Below are positions 8,419 through 19,058 of a DNA stretch of 64,000 nucleotides, one piece after another. Within the stretch, counting starts at the first letter, position 1; each line of letters starts with the position of its first letter. The translations under genes were made by a program, and so were the position numbers. A model generated the notes under the pieces. That model saw nothing but the letters and a program-made list of their open reading frames with translations, searched no databases and was not told the origin of the DNA. Source of the stretch: DAOUTY01 sp964453665 (GTDB lineage: Bacteria; Chloroflexota; Dehalococcoidia; SZUA-161). The DNA lies in contig CAYVQT010000003.1 of the NCBI GenBank assembly GCA_964453665.1, positions 26,354-90,353 on the forward strand, written 5' to 3'.

Positions 8419-9159
8419 ATGAAACGTGTAAGCTGGCCTACCATCCTCGGATTGTCCTTGATAGTATTATCCATAATCATCTATCTAATCCACTACGCCA
8501 TCTTCAGGGATGCACACCACATATTCATATACATGGTAGGAGATATCGCTTTCGTCCCTATCGAGGTACTGCTGGTTACTCTTATTATACACCGACTGCT
8601 GAATGAGAGAGAAAAACGCGCCAGACTGGAGAAATTAAACATGGTCATCGGGACCTTTTTCAGCGCAGTCGGAACTAAACTCCTGACCTATTTCTCCGAC
8701 TTCGACCCCGAACTGGATAAAATTAGAACTTATCTCATGGTCACCAACGACTGGTCTGAGCAAGAATTCCTCTATGCCAGCCAGCACCTGAAGAATTACA
8801 ATTATAAGATTGATATCAGCAGGGTCGATTTAGAGGAACTACGCAGCTTCCTTGTGGAAAATAAGGACCTTCTGATACGTATACTGGAAAACCCCACTTT
8901 GCTGGAACACGAGTCTTTCACAGCGCTTTTACGGGCGGTATTCCACCTATCGGACGAACTGGAATACAGGGAGGACTTCAAGCAGCTACCGGATTCGGAC
9001 TATCAGCACCTCGGAAACGATATAGAAAGGGCATATATCCTGCTAGTCAGCGAATGGGTGGATTATGTCAAATACTTGAAGGGCAACTATCCATACCTCT
9101 TCTCACTCTCTATGAGAATGAATCCCTTTGACCTGGAGGCATCCCCTCTGGTGCAGTAA
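8419..9159 (+). CDS. Two-helix membrane protein of unknown function
   Basis: 246 residues. Two N-terminal transmembrane helices (about 6-28 and 36-60) are followed by a basic junction, RLLNEREKRARLEKLN, and a 180-residue cytoplasmic domain rich in Glu, Leu and Tyr. The tail contains LDKIRTYLMVTNDWSEQEF and ESFTALLRAVFHLSDELEYRED. I do not recognise a catalytic motif; the family is unknown to me. GGAGGTAA precedes the ATG. It stands alone between signalling genes. Confidence 0.75.
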   Translation: MKRVSWPTILGLSLIVLSIIIYLIHYAIFRDAHHIFIYMVGDIAFVPIEVLLVTLIIHRLLNEREKRARLEKLNMVIGTFFSAVGTKLLTYFSDFDPELDKIRTYLMVTNDWSEQEFLYASQHLKNYNYKIDISRVDLEELRSFLVENKDLLIRILENPTLLEHESFTALLRAVFHLSDELEYREDFKQLPDSDYQHLGNDIERAYILLVSEWVDYVKYLKGNYPYLFSLSMRMNPFDLEASPLVQ

Positions 9160-9472
9160 ACCCTTCTTATGTAAACCGCCAGTCAGGCAAGACATCCGAA
9201 ACCGTCCCTAAGATTAGCTCGTATATAGCAAACAGGGCGACGGGGAAAGGCTAGCCCTTGCCATCGCTCAGCGCCGGTTTTATTTATCGCACTATTGTGG
9301 TTCACAGGAACGACACCACCTACCCCGTGCTTTCAGGTAATGGGAGGACTATTTACCTATCTTCAATCGCACAAACGAACCATTGTGTGTCAAGTTAATG
9401 ACCTGCTAAAGTTGTTTATATTACCGGAGAGCGTTTATCGGCTTTTACAATGAAGATAAGTTGAGGAGACAA
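9160..9472. other. Intergenic, nothing identified
   Basis: 313 bases before the diguanylate cyclase. No reading frame with a ribosome site, no strong hairpin and no clear promoter seen. Confidence 0.5.
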
Positions 9473-11290
9473 ATGAGGGTTAATAGTAAGACCAAAGGAC
9501 AGCTACAGTTGACCGAGGAGAACTATAGAACAATCTTCGAGAATTCAGCCGTCGCCATAACTGTAACTGATGAAGATGAGAGCATAATTGCCTGGAACAA
9601 GTACGCTCAAGTTCTTCTTAAAATGAGTAAAGAGGAACTATATAAGAAACCCGTCAGCGCCCTGTATCCAGAGGCTGAGTGGAAAAGGATAAGGTCGCAG
9701 AATGTAAGACGGAAGGGAATGCAGCATCACTTCGAGACTAAGATGATAACGGGGAGCCAGGAGATCATTGACGTCGATCTATCTTTAAGCGTGCTTAAAA
9801 GTCCAGAAGGAAAGGTTAATGGCTCGATAGGAATCATAGCAGATATCACCGAACGCAAGAAGGCGGATAAGGCACTGCGGCAGAGCGAGGAACTGTCCAG
9901 AGGCATGATAGAGACCGCAGAAACCGGGATATATCTCTTACAGGATGGGCGCTTCCAGTTTGTCAATCGCGTTATAGAAGAGATATCTGGCTACACAAGC
10001 GATGAGTTAATAGGCACATATTCTATCGACTATATTCACCCGAAAGACAGAGAGATGGTCAAACATAAAACGATAGAGGTTCTGAAGGGGCAGAGCAACC
10101 TGCCGTATGAGTTCAGGGCCATAAGGAAGGATTGGGAGACTGTCTGGCTGCTGGACAAGGCCACTTCTATTGAGTACCAGGGGAAGCGATCAGTGCTGGG
10201 AACGGTAATGGATATTACTGAAAGGAAGATGGCTGAGGCAGAAATTCTCGAATCCGCCAGGCAGATGGAGAACCTTTACAATATCGCCGTCACTGTGAGT
10301 CAAACTTTGAACCTAATAGAGATGCTGGAAAATGTCCTGGTAAAAGTATTGGAACTGATGGAGATAGAGGCGGGGGGTATATTCCTGGTTAATACACAAA
10401 CCGACGAGTTGTTTCTTAAAACTTATCAGGGCTTCTCAGAGGGATTTGTCCAAGATGCGAAGAGAATGAGGGTTGGCAAGGGCTTTGCGGGCCGGGTAGC
10501 TCTGACAGGCAAGCCACTCATAGTGGGAAATATGTCCGACGATGCTAGATTCGACCCTATCGTTTTAAAACGAGAAGGTTTCCAATCTCTTTCAGCCATA
10601 CCGATAATGGCGAAGGAGAAGATCATGGGGGTGTTGTGTGTTTGCAGCTATGGGCCCCGAAATTACCTAGAGCGAGAGATTAAAGTTCTGGGTACGATCG
10701 CGAATCAAATAGGTGTGGCCGTCGAGAATTCACAGCTATATGAAAGGACTGTTGAGATTGCTTTCACCGACAGCCTGACCGGTCTTTATAACCGTCGATA
10801 CCTAATGGAACAGATAGAGCGAGAATTTGCACGCGCCCTGAGAAATGAGACTGCTTTCTCGGTTATAATGCTGGACCTGGACGGGCTTAAGACAGTGAAC
10901 GACCGCTTTGGCCATCACGAGGGCGATGCTATCTTGAAAGAACTGGGAAGAATCATCAAAGCCGACACACGTGCTTCGGATGTCGCTGGCCGGTTGGGAG
11001 GTGACGAGTTCATGATCCTGGCTCCTGAAACGGACAGCGGTGAAACCTGCGACATCAGCGAAAGGATCAGGTCTCAGGTGGAGCAGTATCGCATTGAGAT
11101 AGATGGCGAGGAAGTCAGAGCAAGTATAAGTGCCGGTGTAGCATCATACCCGGCTCATGCTTCTGATATCAACGAGCTTCTTCAAAAAGCTGATGAGGCG
11201 ATGTATAATGCTAAAAGAGCGGGGAAAAACCGGATTTGTCTGGCATCAGCAGAACCCTTATCAGGCTCGGAAGCTAACGTCCTGACTTAA
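9473..11290 (+). CDS. PAS-PAS-GAF-GGDEF diguanylate cyclase
   Basis: 605 residues, cytosolic. Two PAS domains (about 15-130 and 137-255, each ending DITERK), a GAF domain (about 270-420) and a GGDEF domain (about 430-590). The catalytic motif RLGGDEF is canonical, and RASD five residues before it is the RxxD inhibitory site, so product feedback is likely. It makes cyclic di-GMP. The first PAS is strikingly similar to the first PAS of the large kinase at 52107 (shared LYPEAEW, RIRSQNVR and KGMQHH). The ATG at 9473 has GAGGAG upstream; the frame is open back to a TTG at 9461, which would destroy that site. Confidence 0.92.
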   Translation: MRVNSKTKGQLQLTEENYRTIFENSAVAITVTDEDESIIAWNKYAQVLLKMSKEELYKKPVSALYPEAEWKRIRSQNVRRKGMQHHFETKMITGSQEIIDVDLSLSVLKSPEGKVNGSIGIIADITERKKADKALRQSEELSRGMIETAETGIYLLQDGRFQFVNRVIEEISGYTSDELIGTYSIDYIHPKDREMVKHKTIEVLKGQSNLPYEFRAIRKDWETVWLLDKATSIEYQGKRSVLGTVMDITERKMAEAEILESARQMENLYNIAVTVSQTLNLIEMLENVLVKVLELMEIEAGGIFLVNTQTDELFLKTYQGFSEGFVQDAKRMRVGKGFAGRVALTGKPLIVGNMSDDARFDPIVLKREGFQSLSAIPIMAKEKIMGVLCVCSYGPRNYLEREIKVLGTIANQIGVAVENSQLYERTVEIAFTDSLTGLYNRRYLMEQIEREFARALRNETAFSVIMLDLDGLKTVNDRFGHHEGDAILKELGRIIKADTRASDVAGRLGGDEFMILAPETDSGETCDISERIRSQVEQYRIEIDGEEVRASISAGVASYPAHASDINELLQKADEAMYNAKRAGKNRICLASAEPLSGSEANVLT

Positions 11291-11574
11291 ACACCCCCGG
11301 TCTCCTTAATAACGATTCCAACATTCCAGACGTACATGCGAGCTCCCGTGTAAAATTACCCCCATAGCAATTAAGGGAATCAACGCACCGTATAGCGGAA
11401 ATACCCCGATCATCCTGCGAGCCCCAATACTATTCCTGATGAGACTAAAGTCACAGACCGGAAACAGCCCTGTTATCTAAAATATAATAGAATGATATAT
11501 AATAGATCTGGCAAGGTTGCGCATAAAAATCCCCGGTCAGTTTCCTGCAATACTGAGAGACAGGTGGGGTAGTG

Positions 11575-11832
11575 ATGGGTACATCATCGAAGAAGAAAAC
11601 AGGTATAGAGAGGGAGGAGCCGCCAAGCCCGATGCTCACAATAAGTGAAGCATCACGCCTGCTTAACGTGCACAGCAACACGCTTAGACGATGGGGTGCG
11701 CGGGGATTAATCAGGGAATACCGCATCGGCCCGGGCGGCCACCGGAGGTTCAAGGCAGAGGACATTGCCGCCTTGATCCTTAAACAGCCCAGATACCGTC
11801 AAGCTAAAGCAAGCAAATTGAGCCGCCACTAA
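11575..11832 (+). CDS. MerR/excisionase-like helix-turn-helix protein
   Basis: 85 residues. After a polar N-terminus comes a winged helix-turn-helix of the MerR/excisionase type: LTISEASRLLNVHSNTLRRWGARGLI, then YRIGPGGHRRF. There is no effector domain. A close paralogue lies at 43707 (GNTLRRWCEQGII, YRIGPSNHRRF). Such single-domain proteins bind DNA as accessory regulators. AGGTGGGG precedes the ATG at 11575. It is monocistronic, with a strong hairpin downstream. Confidence 0.8.
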   Translation: MGTSSKKKTGIEREEPPSPMLTISEASRLLNVHSNTLRRWGARGLIREYRIGPGGHRRFKAEDIAALILKQPRYRQAKASKLSRH

Positions 11833-11854
11833 TTACAGTACCACCAAGAAGGCT

Positions 11855-11896
11855 ATAATTACAGGGGCACGGCATATGTCGTGCCCCTGTAATTAT
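11855..11896 (+). terminator. Strong hairpin after the MerR-like gene
   Basis: 17-bp perfect stem (ATAATTACAGGGGCACG and its complement) with an 8-nt loop, 23 bp after the stop codon. The GGGGCACGGCAT core is shared with the palindrome at 6884, so this may be a repeat used as a terminator. The rest of 11897-12229 shows no gene. Confidence 0.6.
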
Positions 11897-12229
11897 CAAC
11901 ATATAAAACAGCTAGAATCCCCCAACCCCCCTCCTTCGTCGAGAGGATATGCTTAACCCGTCCGAGGCACCTCCTCACCGAGCCAGGTGCCTAAGTATTC
12001 ATCGATACTATACCCCCCTAATGTATTGCTGCCTTTAACAATTATCGGGAAATAATGGTAAAAAAAACAGTGGCTACACCATACCTAAAACCGATTACAT
12101 GACTTATCTTGTTCATCACTTAAACAATAGTTGGCTGCGAATATCTATCATCCCCACAACATAAATCTACTAAAGCTTTAACTTATTAGTATAAGCTGGT
12201 TGAAATTCGCCATCCTAGAGGAGGGATAT

Positions 12230-13972
12230 ATGAGCAAGGAAGAAAGGTACGATATTGTAATTATAGGTGCTGGTCATAACGGCACAACCACGGCCGCGTA
12301 TCTGGCTAAGTGCGGACTAAGCGTCTGCCTGCTGGAGGAGAGGCCGGAGTGCGGTGGAGCGCAGGAGACCACAGAGCCCATCGCAGGAGTGCGCATCCAG
12401 CCACACGCTATCGCCAACTACGGGGGCTCGGCCCCTGGCTGGGAGCAGCTAGAGATGTGGAAGTATGGCTTCCGCATGGACTGGAAAGCCGGTGCGTATG
12501 TACCGCTGGACCTGAACAGATATATGCTTACCACCGACGGTCTATCGAAGGTGACCGATGTCGATAAAATGGGATGGGGCAAGATCTGCGGCATGCTGAC
12601 CGACCCCCCGTACTTCAAGGACCTGATGCGAGCCACCTTCTGGTGCCCGCCGCATCCTCCCGAGGTTGAGCTGAACGAGCACACCATCCCGTTTATGCAG
12701 GTGTACAAGGAGCACCAGCCGGACATGTGGACCAAGGAACTGCTCGAGATGACGATGTTCGACCTCATGGACGAGCACCTGGAGACCGAGCCATTCAAGG
12801 TAAACCAGGCGTACATAGCCCTGGTATCAGGAGCGCATGGTCACATGGAGGGGGGAGCCATCCCCGCCCTGTGCAGCGTGGCAACCGTCCTTCCACCTGC
12901 CGTCGCCAATCCCGTGGCCCCGCGCGGCAATATCCACGGCTACTATCATGCCCTTCTGCGCTGCGCCATAGCTCATGGCACAATAGTGCGGACATGCTGC
13001 CCCGTGGAGGAGATCATCATCGAGCACGGTCGGGCAATCGGGGTACGGCTGAGGGACGATGCCACCCAGGGCCCGAAGAAAATCTGGGCGGACAAGGCTG
13101 TGATAAGCGCCGTTCACATCAAGCCGACCTTCCTCGACATGATCGGGCCGAGACATCTCGACAAGGGCTTCCTGCAGAGGATTAAGGACCTCAGCCTCAA
13201 GGGAGGAAGTCTCTACATGGCCCATTTCCTTACCCGTGAACGGTTACACGTCCGTCCCAAGTTCCAGAAGGACGACTATAAGTATGAGGATTACAGTTCT
13301 TTCACAGGTCCTTTCTACCCCATGGACTCGCGAGAACTTTACTTCGAGCATGTGACAGATGTGCTCGGACACCAGCACAGCCTCGCTATCCCTCCGGAGA
13401 GGGCGATGTACGGCATGGTTGCCAGCGAGACCTACGCTGAGTGTCATCCCCAGTGTACACGCCCCGGCTACCATATCAACGGGCCTTTGTTCATGCTGGT
13501 CCCGACACCTCAGTATAATGTCGACGGAGTCGAGGCTATGGAGGACAAGGCCAAGTGGGACGAATATATGCGAGTCGCGCTCAGTCAGGTAGTCGATAAC
13601 CTCGAGTCTGATAACCTCGTCCAGATCTTCTCAGACGGTCCGTGGGACCAGGAGTTCCGCAACACCGGAATGATGGGCGGCTCATGGTACGGAATTCGTT
13701 GTGACAGGGACGAGTGGTGGAACGAGCGTCCGCTGCCCGAACTGGCACGCTACCGGGTGCCGGACATCGAGGGCCTTTATCTATCTCACCAGTCATCGGC
13801 GCACCCCGGAGGACTGTGCCTGATGGCTGTCGGCTACAACCTGATGCACATCCTCATCGAGGATGGTATCGCTGAGCCCGGCGACTGGTGGTACGCATCG
13901 CCCTGGTATATTCCGCAAGAGGGCAAGATATCAGCGATACCGCGCCGCCCGTCATCAGTAGCAACTCGCTAA
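12230..13972 (+). CDS. CrtI/phytoene-desaturase-like FAD oxidoreductase, subunit type A (copy 1)
   Basis: 580 residues. The N-terminal Rossmann fold has YDIVIIGAGHNG and the ribose-binding acid in LLEERPECGGA. The C-terminal FAD motif is EGLYLSHQSSAHPGGLCLMAVGYN, followed by a distinctive tail WWYASPWYIPQ. The family includes carotenoid desaturases, isomerases and amine oxidase-like flavoproteins that use FAD to oxidise or isomerise hydrophobic substrates. The ATG at 12230 has GAGGAGGG upstream. Only 20 nt separate it from the B-type gene, so the two are co-translated and may form a complex. Its paralogue at 17341 is about two-thirds identical by eye. No carotenoid genes are nearby, so the substrate is unknown. 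Confidence 0.82.
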   Translation: MSKEERYDIVIIGAGHNGTTTAAYLAKCGLSVCLLEERPECGGAQETTEPIAGVRIQPHAIANYGGSAPGWEQLEMWKYGFRMDWKAGAYVPLDLNRYMLTTDGLSKVTDVDKMGWGKICGMLTDPPYFKDLMRATFWCPPHPPEVELNEHTIPFMQVYKEHQPDMWTKELLEMTMFDLMDEHLETEPFKVNQAYIALVSGAHGHMEGGAIPALCSVATVLPPAVANPVAPRGNIHGYYHALLRCAIAHGTIVRTCCPVEEIIIEHGRAIGVRLRDDATQGPKKIWADKAVISAVHIKPTFLDMIGPRHLDKGFLQRIKDLSLKGGSLYMAHFLTRERLHVRPKFQKDDYKYEDYSSFTGPFYPMDSRELYFEHVTDVLGHQHSLAIPPERAMYGMVASETYAECHPQCTRPGYHINGPLFMLVPTPQYNVDGVEAMEDKAKWDEYMRVALSQVVDNLESDNLVQIFSDGPWDQEFRNTGMMGGSWYGIRCDRDEWWNERPLPELARYRVPDIEGLYLSHQSSAHPGGLCLMAVGYNLMHILIEDGIAEPGDWWYASPWYIPQEGKISAIPRRPSSVATR

Positions 13973-13992
13973 GGTTAACAAGGAGGAAAGAT

Positions 13993-15657
13993 ATGCAGAA
14001 AAGAGAACTGACCGGCCAGCCACACCCACAGTGTTTCTTCTCTGAGTTCCCCGCTGAAAGCGACTGGGATGCTGTTATCATCGGGGCCGGACCCAATGGG
14101 CTTATGACAGCAGCCTATCTCGCCCGTGCGGGACTAAAGGTTGCTCTGGTTGAGCGTCGCTACGAGGTCGGTGGTGGGCTCGCTACCGAGGAGGTCCTCT
14201 TCCCAGGCTACTACTCAAATATACATGCCATCTACCACCTGATGGTTGACTACATGCCCGTGGTCAAGGACTTCGAACTTGACCGTCATGGTCTTGTATG
14301 GATAAAGCCCAACCTCCAGACCGCCATGGCCTTCGAGGACGGCGGCTCGCTGTTGCTGACACGCATGATCGAAGACACCGCCGATTCCTTCCACAAGTTC
14401 TCACATAAAGACGCCGTAGCCTTTGGCAAGCTGATGAGGAACTGGCGCCGCATAGTGAGCGAGATACTGGCTCCAGCTACATATATACCTGCCATGTCTC
14501 CCATAGACATCAGTGTCGCCATGCAGCGCACCGACATCGGCAACGAGATGCTCGAGCTTGTAGAGCAAAGTCCGCTGGAGGTCATCAATAAAAACTTCGA
14601 GAATGACCGGATAAGGGCTCTTCTGCTGTACGTCAGCTGCATGTGGGGGCTGGACCCCAGGGAAACAGGGATAGGTTTCTACGTGCCCCTCCTTCTCGAC
14701 CGCGGAATGAACAAGTGCTACCTCCACGGCGGCTCACACAAGCTGGCAGGTGCCCTGTCACGCGAGATCGTCCGGGCTGGCGGCACCATCCTGGAATCTT
14801 CCGATGTCATCAAGATCAATATGAACGACGGCCATGTCTCCGGCATTGAACTTATGGAGGGCCGAACCCTCAATAGCGAAGTCGTTATATCCAGTCTGGA
14901 CCCTCATACCACATTCTTCGACCTTATCGGCAAAGAGAAAGTGCCGGCAGACCTCAAAGATTCTGTCGAAGGCTGGAAGTATGATAAATGGAGCTACAAC
15001 ACCCTGCATGTCCTATCGGAGGAGGCGCCCCACTACGCCTGCGGCGACTCCTGGGTCGATGAGTCGTTCATGACCATCATCGGCTTTGAGAGCACCGACC
15101 AGCTCCTCGATCACTGGGATAACGTAGTTGCGGGCAAGGTCGATGAGAAAAGCCTGGGCGGACATTGCACCTGCGAGAGCTTCTTCGATTCGCACCTAAT
15201 TCGCAGGCCGGGCAAACACGTCTCCTTCTTCCAGATGCACGCCCCGTACGACATTGAGGGCGGCTGGGATAAACGCGGCCCTGAAATAAAGAAGGCAATC
15301 TTAGCTAAATGGCAGAGGTTGGCCCCCAACATGAAACGGGAGAACATTGCCATGGCCGTCCAGGAGACCCCGGTGGACATTGAGATACGTTTCCCGAATA
15401 TGCGACGCGGCTCAATCAAGCACGGGGACTACAAGCCGGTCCAGTTAGGTTGCTTCCGCCCCAATCAGGAATGCTCTGATCACAATACCCCCATTCAGGG
15501 TCTCTACCTTTGCGGTGCTTCCACCTATCCGGGAGGCCTTGTACTGGGAGGGCCGGGCTACCTCGCCGCCAACAAGGTAGCCGAGGACCTCGGTGTCACC
15601 AAATGGTGGAAACCCACAAAGGAGATGGAGCAGTACATAAAGACGTACCTCGAGTAG
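13993..15657 (+). CDS. CrtI-like FAD oxidoreductase, subunit type B (copy 1)
   Basis: 554 residues. Rossmann motif AVIIGAGPNGLMTAAYLA, acid in [15 protein letters not shown], and the C-terminal FAD-contact region [31 protein letters not shown], which is typical of CrtI-like proteins. The true start is the ATG at 13993 preceded by AAGGAGGAAAG; the frame extends 35 codons upstream into the A gene without a site. Very similar to copy 2 at 19059 (roughly 75 percent by eye). The A-B order and close spacing are the same in both copies, so the two proteins probably work together on one substrate or sequential steps. Confidence 0.82.
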   Translation: MQKRELTGQPHPQCFFSEFPAESDWDAVIIGAGPNGLMTAAYLARAGLKVALVERRYEVGGGLATEEVLFPGYYSNIHAIYHLMVDYMPVVKDFELDRHGLVWIKPNLQTAMAFEDGGSLLLTRMIEDTADSFHKFSHKDAVAFGKLMRNWRRIVSEILAPATYIPAMSPIDISVAMQRTDIGNEMLELVEQSPLEVINKNFENDRIRALLLYVSCMWGLDPRETGIGFYVPLLLDRGMNKCYLHGGSHKLAGALSREIVRAGGTILESSDVIKINMNDGHVSGIELMEGRTLNSEVVISSLDPHTTFFDLIGKEKVPADLKDSVEGWKYDKWSYNTLHVLSEEAPHYACGDSWVDESFMTIIGFESTDQLLDHWDNVVAGKVDEKSLGGHCTCESFFDSHLIRRPGKHVSFFQMHAPYDIEGGWDKRGPEIKKAILAKWQRLAPNMKRENIAMAVQETPVDIEIRFPNMRRGSIKHGDYKPVQLGCFRPNQECSDHNTPIQGLYLCGASTYPGGLVLGGPGYLAANKVAEDLGVTKWWKPTKEMEQYIKTYLE

Positions 15658-15780
15658 GCATTCCGTCAATGGGGGAGCGTCGTTTCCACTCGCGCCTGGA
15701 TCTCAGTAGCGCTACGATTCGACAACGCTTACTATGAGAGGCAATCAGGCTTCCTCGACCAATCGAAGGATAAGACAGAC

Positions 15781-16515
15781 ATGAAGGTTCTAGCATTCAA
15801 CGGAAGTCCGAGGAAAGACAGTGGCATCACCGGTAGGGTTCTGACATACTTCCTGGAGGGGGTACGACAGGGAGGGGCTGATGTTGAGCTTATCTGTCTT
15901 GCGGATAAGAAGATCGGCTACTGCAGGGGTTGCCTGGAGATTTGTCTGATGCAGACGCCCGGTGTGTGCTGTCAAAAGGACGATATGGCCGACATCCTGA
16001 TTGAGCTGAGAGAAGCGGACATGGTGGTGTACGCGACGCCGGTTTATATCGACGGGATGACGGCCCAGATGAAAACCCTGTTAGACCGATCAGTGGCTAC
16101 GTTGCAGGGGTTTCTTGAGATACGAGACGGGCATTTGAGGCACCCGACCTGGGACCACAAGCGGAGCAAGATGGTGGTGGTTTCCACCTGTGGCCTCAGC
16201 GAGATGGATAATTTCGATCCTCTGCTGGCGCACTTTAAGATAGCGGCAAGGCAGCTAGATATGGAGTACATAGGCGCGCTACTTCGACCTGCCGGTATGG
16301 TCCTAGACACTGTGGCTCAATCTCAGCCGGAAAAGACCGAGTCGATTTATGAAGCAATGCGGAGGGCGGGATATGAGGTTGTGGCCCATGGCAAGATGTC
16401 GCCCCAAACACTGGAGACCGCCGCTCAAGAGATAATCTCCCCGAAAGAGTACGTGGAGTTTGCAAATCCAGCGATACAAATGGCGATGGACCTGGCAAAG
16501 CAAGCGTCCCAATAG
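15781..16515 (+). CDS. NADPH-dependent FMN reductase / iron-sulfur flavoprotein-like
   Basis: 244 residues. Flavodoxin-like fold with MKVLAFNGSPRKDSGITGRVL, the FMN phosphate-binding loop, and ATPVYIDGMTAQMKTLLDR. After the second strand comes a Cys-rich stretch, YCRGCLEICLMQTPGVCC, resembling the cluster-binding loop of iron-sulfur flavoproteins, though the spacing (CX2CX3CX7C) is not the standard one. It probably passes electrons via FMN. Its place between the two A-B flavoprotein modules suggests it could supply or accept electrons for them; that is inference. Confidence 0.82.
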   Translation: MKVLAFNGSPRKDSGITGRVLTYFLEGVRQGGADVELICLADKKIGYCRGCLEICLMQTPGVCCQKDDMADILIELREADMVVYATPVYIDGMTAQMKTLLDRSVATLQGFLEIRDGHLRHPTWDHKRSKMVVVSTCGLSEMDNFDPLLAHFKIAARQLDMEYIGALLRPAGMVLDTVAQSQPEKTESIYEAMRRAGYEVVAHGKMSPQTLETAAQEIISPKEYVEFANPAIQMAMDLAKQASQ

Positions 16516-16603
16516 GAGCATGCCCACACTGCTGCGGTGGATGACCACACCCGGTTATTGCATCACCCTATAGAACAGCTGTATAAATACAAAGGAAGAG
16601 CCT

Positions 16604-17071
16604 ATGAATAAGAAGGAACTCGAGCAGACGATTATAGAACATCTCAAGAAGCATAACGGCGGTACGCTAGCTACCGTTAGGGAAGATGGAACCCCGCAGG
16701 CCAGCGGCATAACCTACGTCAACGACGGCCTTACCATCTACTTCGCCATGGACCCGGAGAGCTACAAGAAGAAAAATATAGACCGCAATCCTGACGTAGG
16801 TTTGGCCATCTTTAAAGACTACTATCGTTGGGACAAAGCCAAGGCAGTGCAGCTAGGTGGTAAGTGCGAAATAGTAACCGAAAAGGCTGAAATTGCCAAG
16901 ATTGAAACACTAATAGTTGAGAAATTCCCCTGGGTAGTAGGCTACGCAGGGGCAATGGAATGGGCCGCTAAGGTAGGACCCGTGCCCTACTATAAAATAA
17001 CCCCCAAGACAATTGCATACCTGGACTATGGCAAGTTCGGCTTCAACCAGTACAAGGTCCTCGAATGCTAG
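16604..17071 (+). CDS. Pyridoxamine 5'-phosphate oxidase-like flavin-binding protein
   Basis: 155 residues with the split-barrel pattern of the PNPOx-like family: TLATVREDGTPQASGITYVNDG, then IYFAMDPESYKKKNIDRNPDVGLAIF. Members bind FMN, F420 or heme and often reduce small molecules. AAAGGAAG lies upstream of the ATG. The C-terminal part (TPKTIAYLDYGKFGFNQY) also fits the family. It sits between the flavin reductase-like gene and the second A-B module. The exact reaction cannot be read from sequence. Confidence 0.8.
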   Translation: MNKKELEQTIIEHLKKHNGGTLATVREDGTPQASGITYVNDGLTIYFAMDPESYKKKNIDRNPDVGLAIFKDYYRWDKAKAVQLGGKCEIVTEKAEIAKIETLIVEKFPWVVGYAGAMEWAAKVGPVPYYKITPKTIAYLDYGKFGFNQYKVLEC

Positions 17072-17340
17072 GGAATACAACTCATTGTCCCATAGCACAA
17101 GGAACATATCATTTTCTGCTATACTCGCGAGTAACATAATTCAAACCCTGTGCTGCTTGCAGTGCCATCCCTATACATATAGTGCTGACCCTGAAGACCG
17201 TAAGGAAATTCAGAGAAGGACAAACAGGTAGAATCACCATATTCATTGCAGGCCATTATACGTATTCTTTAGCGTATAATGGCTTAGTGCAGCTATAAAC
17301 CCTTGTATAATGTGCTCACAATGACCGAAAGGAGGCACGT

Positions 17341-19041
17341 ATGATAAAAGAGGAGAGGTATGATTTCGTTATCGTAGGAGGCGGGCCCAATGGCGTAGCG
17401 CTTGCGGCATATCTGGGCAAGTGCGGAGCCAGCGTATGCGTGCTGGAGGAGAGGCCGGAGGCCGGAGGGGCCTGTGAAAACACAGAGCCCATCCCCGGCG
17501 TCCGCATCACTCCTCACGCCATGTACATGTACGCCGGGCCGGCCCCGGGATTTGAGCAGCTGGAGCTGCATAAGTATGGTTTTCGCATGGACTGGAGCCC
17601 TCAATCGGAGAACCTCGCGGACCAGCAGTCCAGAGGCATAGCCGTCACCGACGGTCTGTCACCAATCAGCGACAAGGACGCGATGAGCTGGGCCAAACTA
17701 AGCGGCATGCTTGGACAGCCCCCATTTATCAAAGAGCTTCTGCGCTCTATATTCTGGTGCCCACCCCACCCCCCGGAGATAGAGGTAACGGCTGATAATA
17801 TCCCTTATATGCAGGTGTACAAACAGCGTCAGCCGGATGTCTGGACCGAAGAACTACTCGATATGACCATGTTCGACCTAATGGACGAGTATATAGATAG
17901 CGAGCCCTTTAAGGTAATGCACGCTATGGTAGCCTGGTACTCGGGAGCCGCCGGCCACTGGGAAGGGGTTGCCATCCCGGCTCTCGGCTGTGACATAACA
18001 CTTACCATATATGGAGGAATTAGCGTTCCTCGCGGCGGCATGCACGGCTATTTCCACTCCATGATACGCTGCGCTATAGCCCAGGGGGCAGTCGTACGCA
18101 CTTGTTGCCCGGTAGATGAGATAATTGTGCAGGACGGGCGCGCCGTCGGAGTCCGGTTAAGAGAGACAGCCACTACCGATGAGAAGAAGATCTGGGCCAA
18201 CAAGGCGGTGGTCAGCGACATCGATGTTAAACAGACCTTCCTCAAACTTATCGGGCCCAGGCATCTGGGCTCCAGTTTCTTAAGAAAGGTGGAGGACATC
18301 AGCATTAAAGGGGGAAGCATCTGGGTATCCCACCTTCTTACCCGTGAGCGCCTTCGCCTCCGCCCAAAATTCCAGCATGAATTAACCCCCGACGTTGCAC
18401 TCGGGCCCTACCCGTGTGACTCACGCGAGATTTACTATGAGCACGTAGCGGATGTGGACGGCAGGAGAGGCAAGCCCACCATGCCACCGGAAAGGTTGAT
18501 GTGGCTTTCTACACCCAGCGACAGGTTCAACGCAACAGACCGGCAGTGCACAATTCCGGGTCACTACCTTGAATCTCCTTTTTACACTTATGTCCCCCCA
18601 CCGGAGTATGTGGTAGACGGGCCGGATGCCCTGGACACCATTAAGGAGGACATCAACGCCTATCTGCGCGATGCATTCAGACAGACGATCGAGAACCTGG
18701 ACGACGATAACCTGGTCCACCACTGGGCAAACACGCCTTATGAGTCCGAGTTCCGTAACACCGGCCTTATTGGCGGCACCTGGTGCGGTACCCGCCATTG
18801 CGACGACCAGTGGGGTGAGAGACGTCCCATACCGGAACTGGCCCGCTACCGTACCCCTGTCGAGGGGCTTTACCTCTGCAACCAGACATCCTGTCATCCC
18901 GGAGGTCTGGCCCTGATGGCCATCCCTTACAATCTAATGCACATCCTGATCGAGGATGGCCTCGTTGAGCCCGGCGATTGGTGGTACCCGTCCCCGTGGT
19001 ACATACCGCAGCAAGACAAGATATCGGCGATACCACGCTGA
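17341..19041 (+). CDS. CrtI-like FAD oxidoreductase, subunit type A (copy 2)
   Basis: 566 residues, paralogue of the protein at 12230 over its whole length: [27 protein letters not shown], and near the C-terminus [24 protein letters not shown] and [28 protein letters not shown] precedes the ATG. It is followed after 17 nt by the B-type copy 2. Differences from copy 1 are spread evenly, so both copies look functional and are likely under selection for different substrates or conditions. Confidence 0.82.
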   Translation: MIKEERYDFVIVGGGPNGVALAAYLGKCGASVCVLEERPEAGGACENTEPIPGVRITPHAMYMYAGPAPGFEQLELHKYGFRMDWSPQSENLADQQSRGIAVTDGLSPISDKDAMSWAKLSGMLGQPPFIKELLRSIFWCPPHPPEIEVTADNIPYMQVYKQRQPDVWTEELLDMTMFDLMDEYIDSEPFKVMHAMVAWYSGAAGHWEGVAIPALGCDITLTIYGGISVPRGGMHGYFHSMIRCAIAQGAVVRTCCPVDEIIVQDGRAVGVRLRETATTDEKKIWANKAVVSDIDVKQTFLKLIGPRHLGSSFLRKVEDISIKGGSIWVSHLLTRERLRLRPKFQHELTPDVALGPYPCDSREIYYEHVADVDGRRGKPTMPPERLMWLSTPSDRFNATDRQCTIPGHYLESPFYTYVPPPEYVVDGPDALDTIKEDINAYLRDAFRQTIENLDDDNLVHHWANTPYESEFRNTGLIGGTWCGTRHCDDQWGERRPIPELARYRTPVEGLYLCNQTSCHPGGLALMAIPYNLMHILIEDGLVEPGDWWYPSPWYIPQQDKISAIPR

Positions 19042-19058
19042 GAAGGAGGACAAATACT

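Noticed and set aside
13888..13992. N-terminal extension of the B-type flavoprotein
   Set aside because: The extension overlaps the A gene and lacks a ribosome site; the ATG at 13993 has an excellent one.
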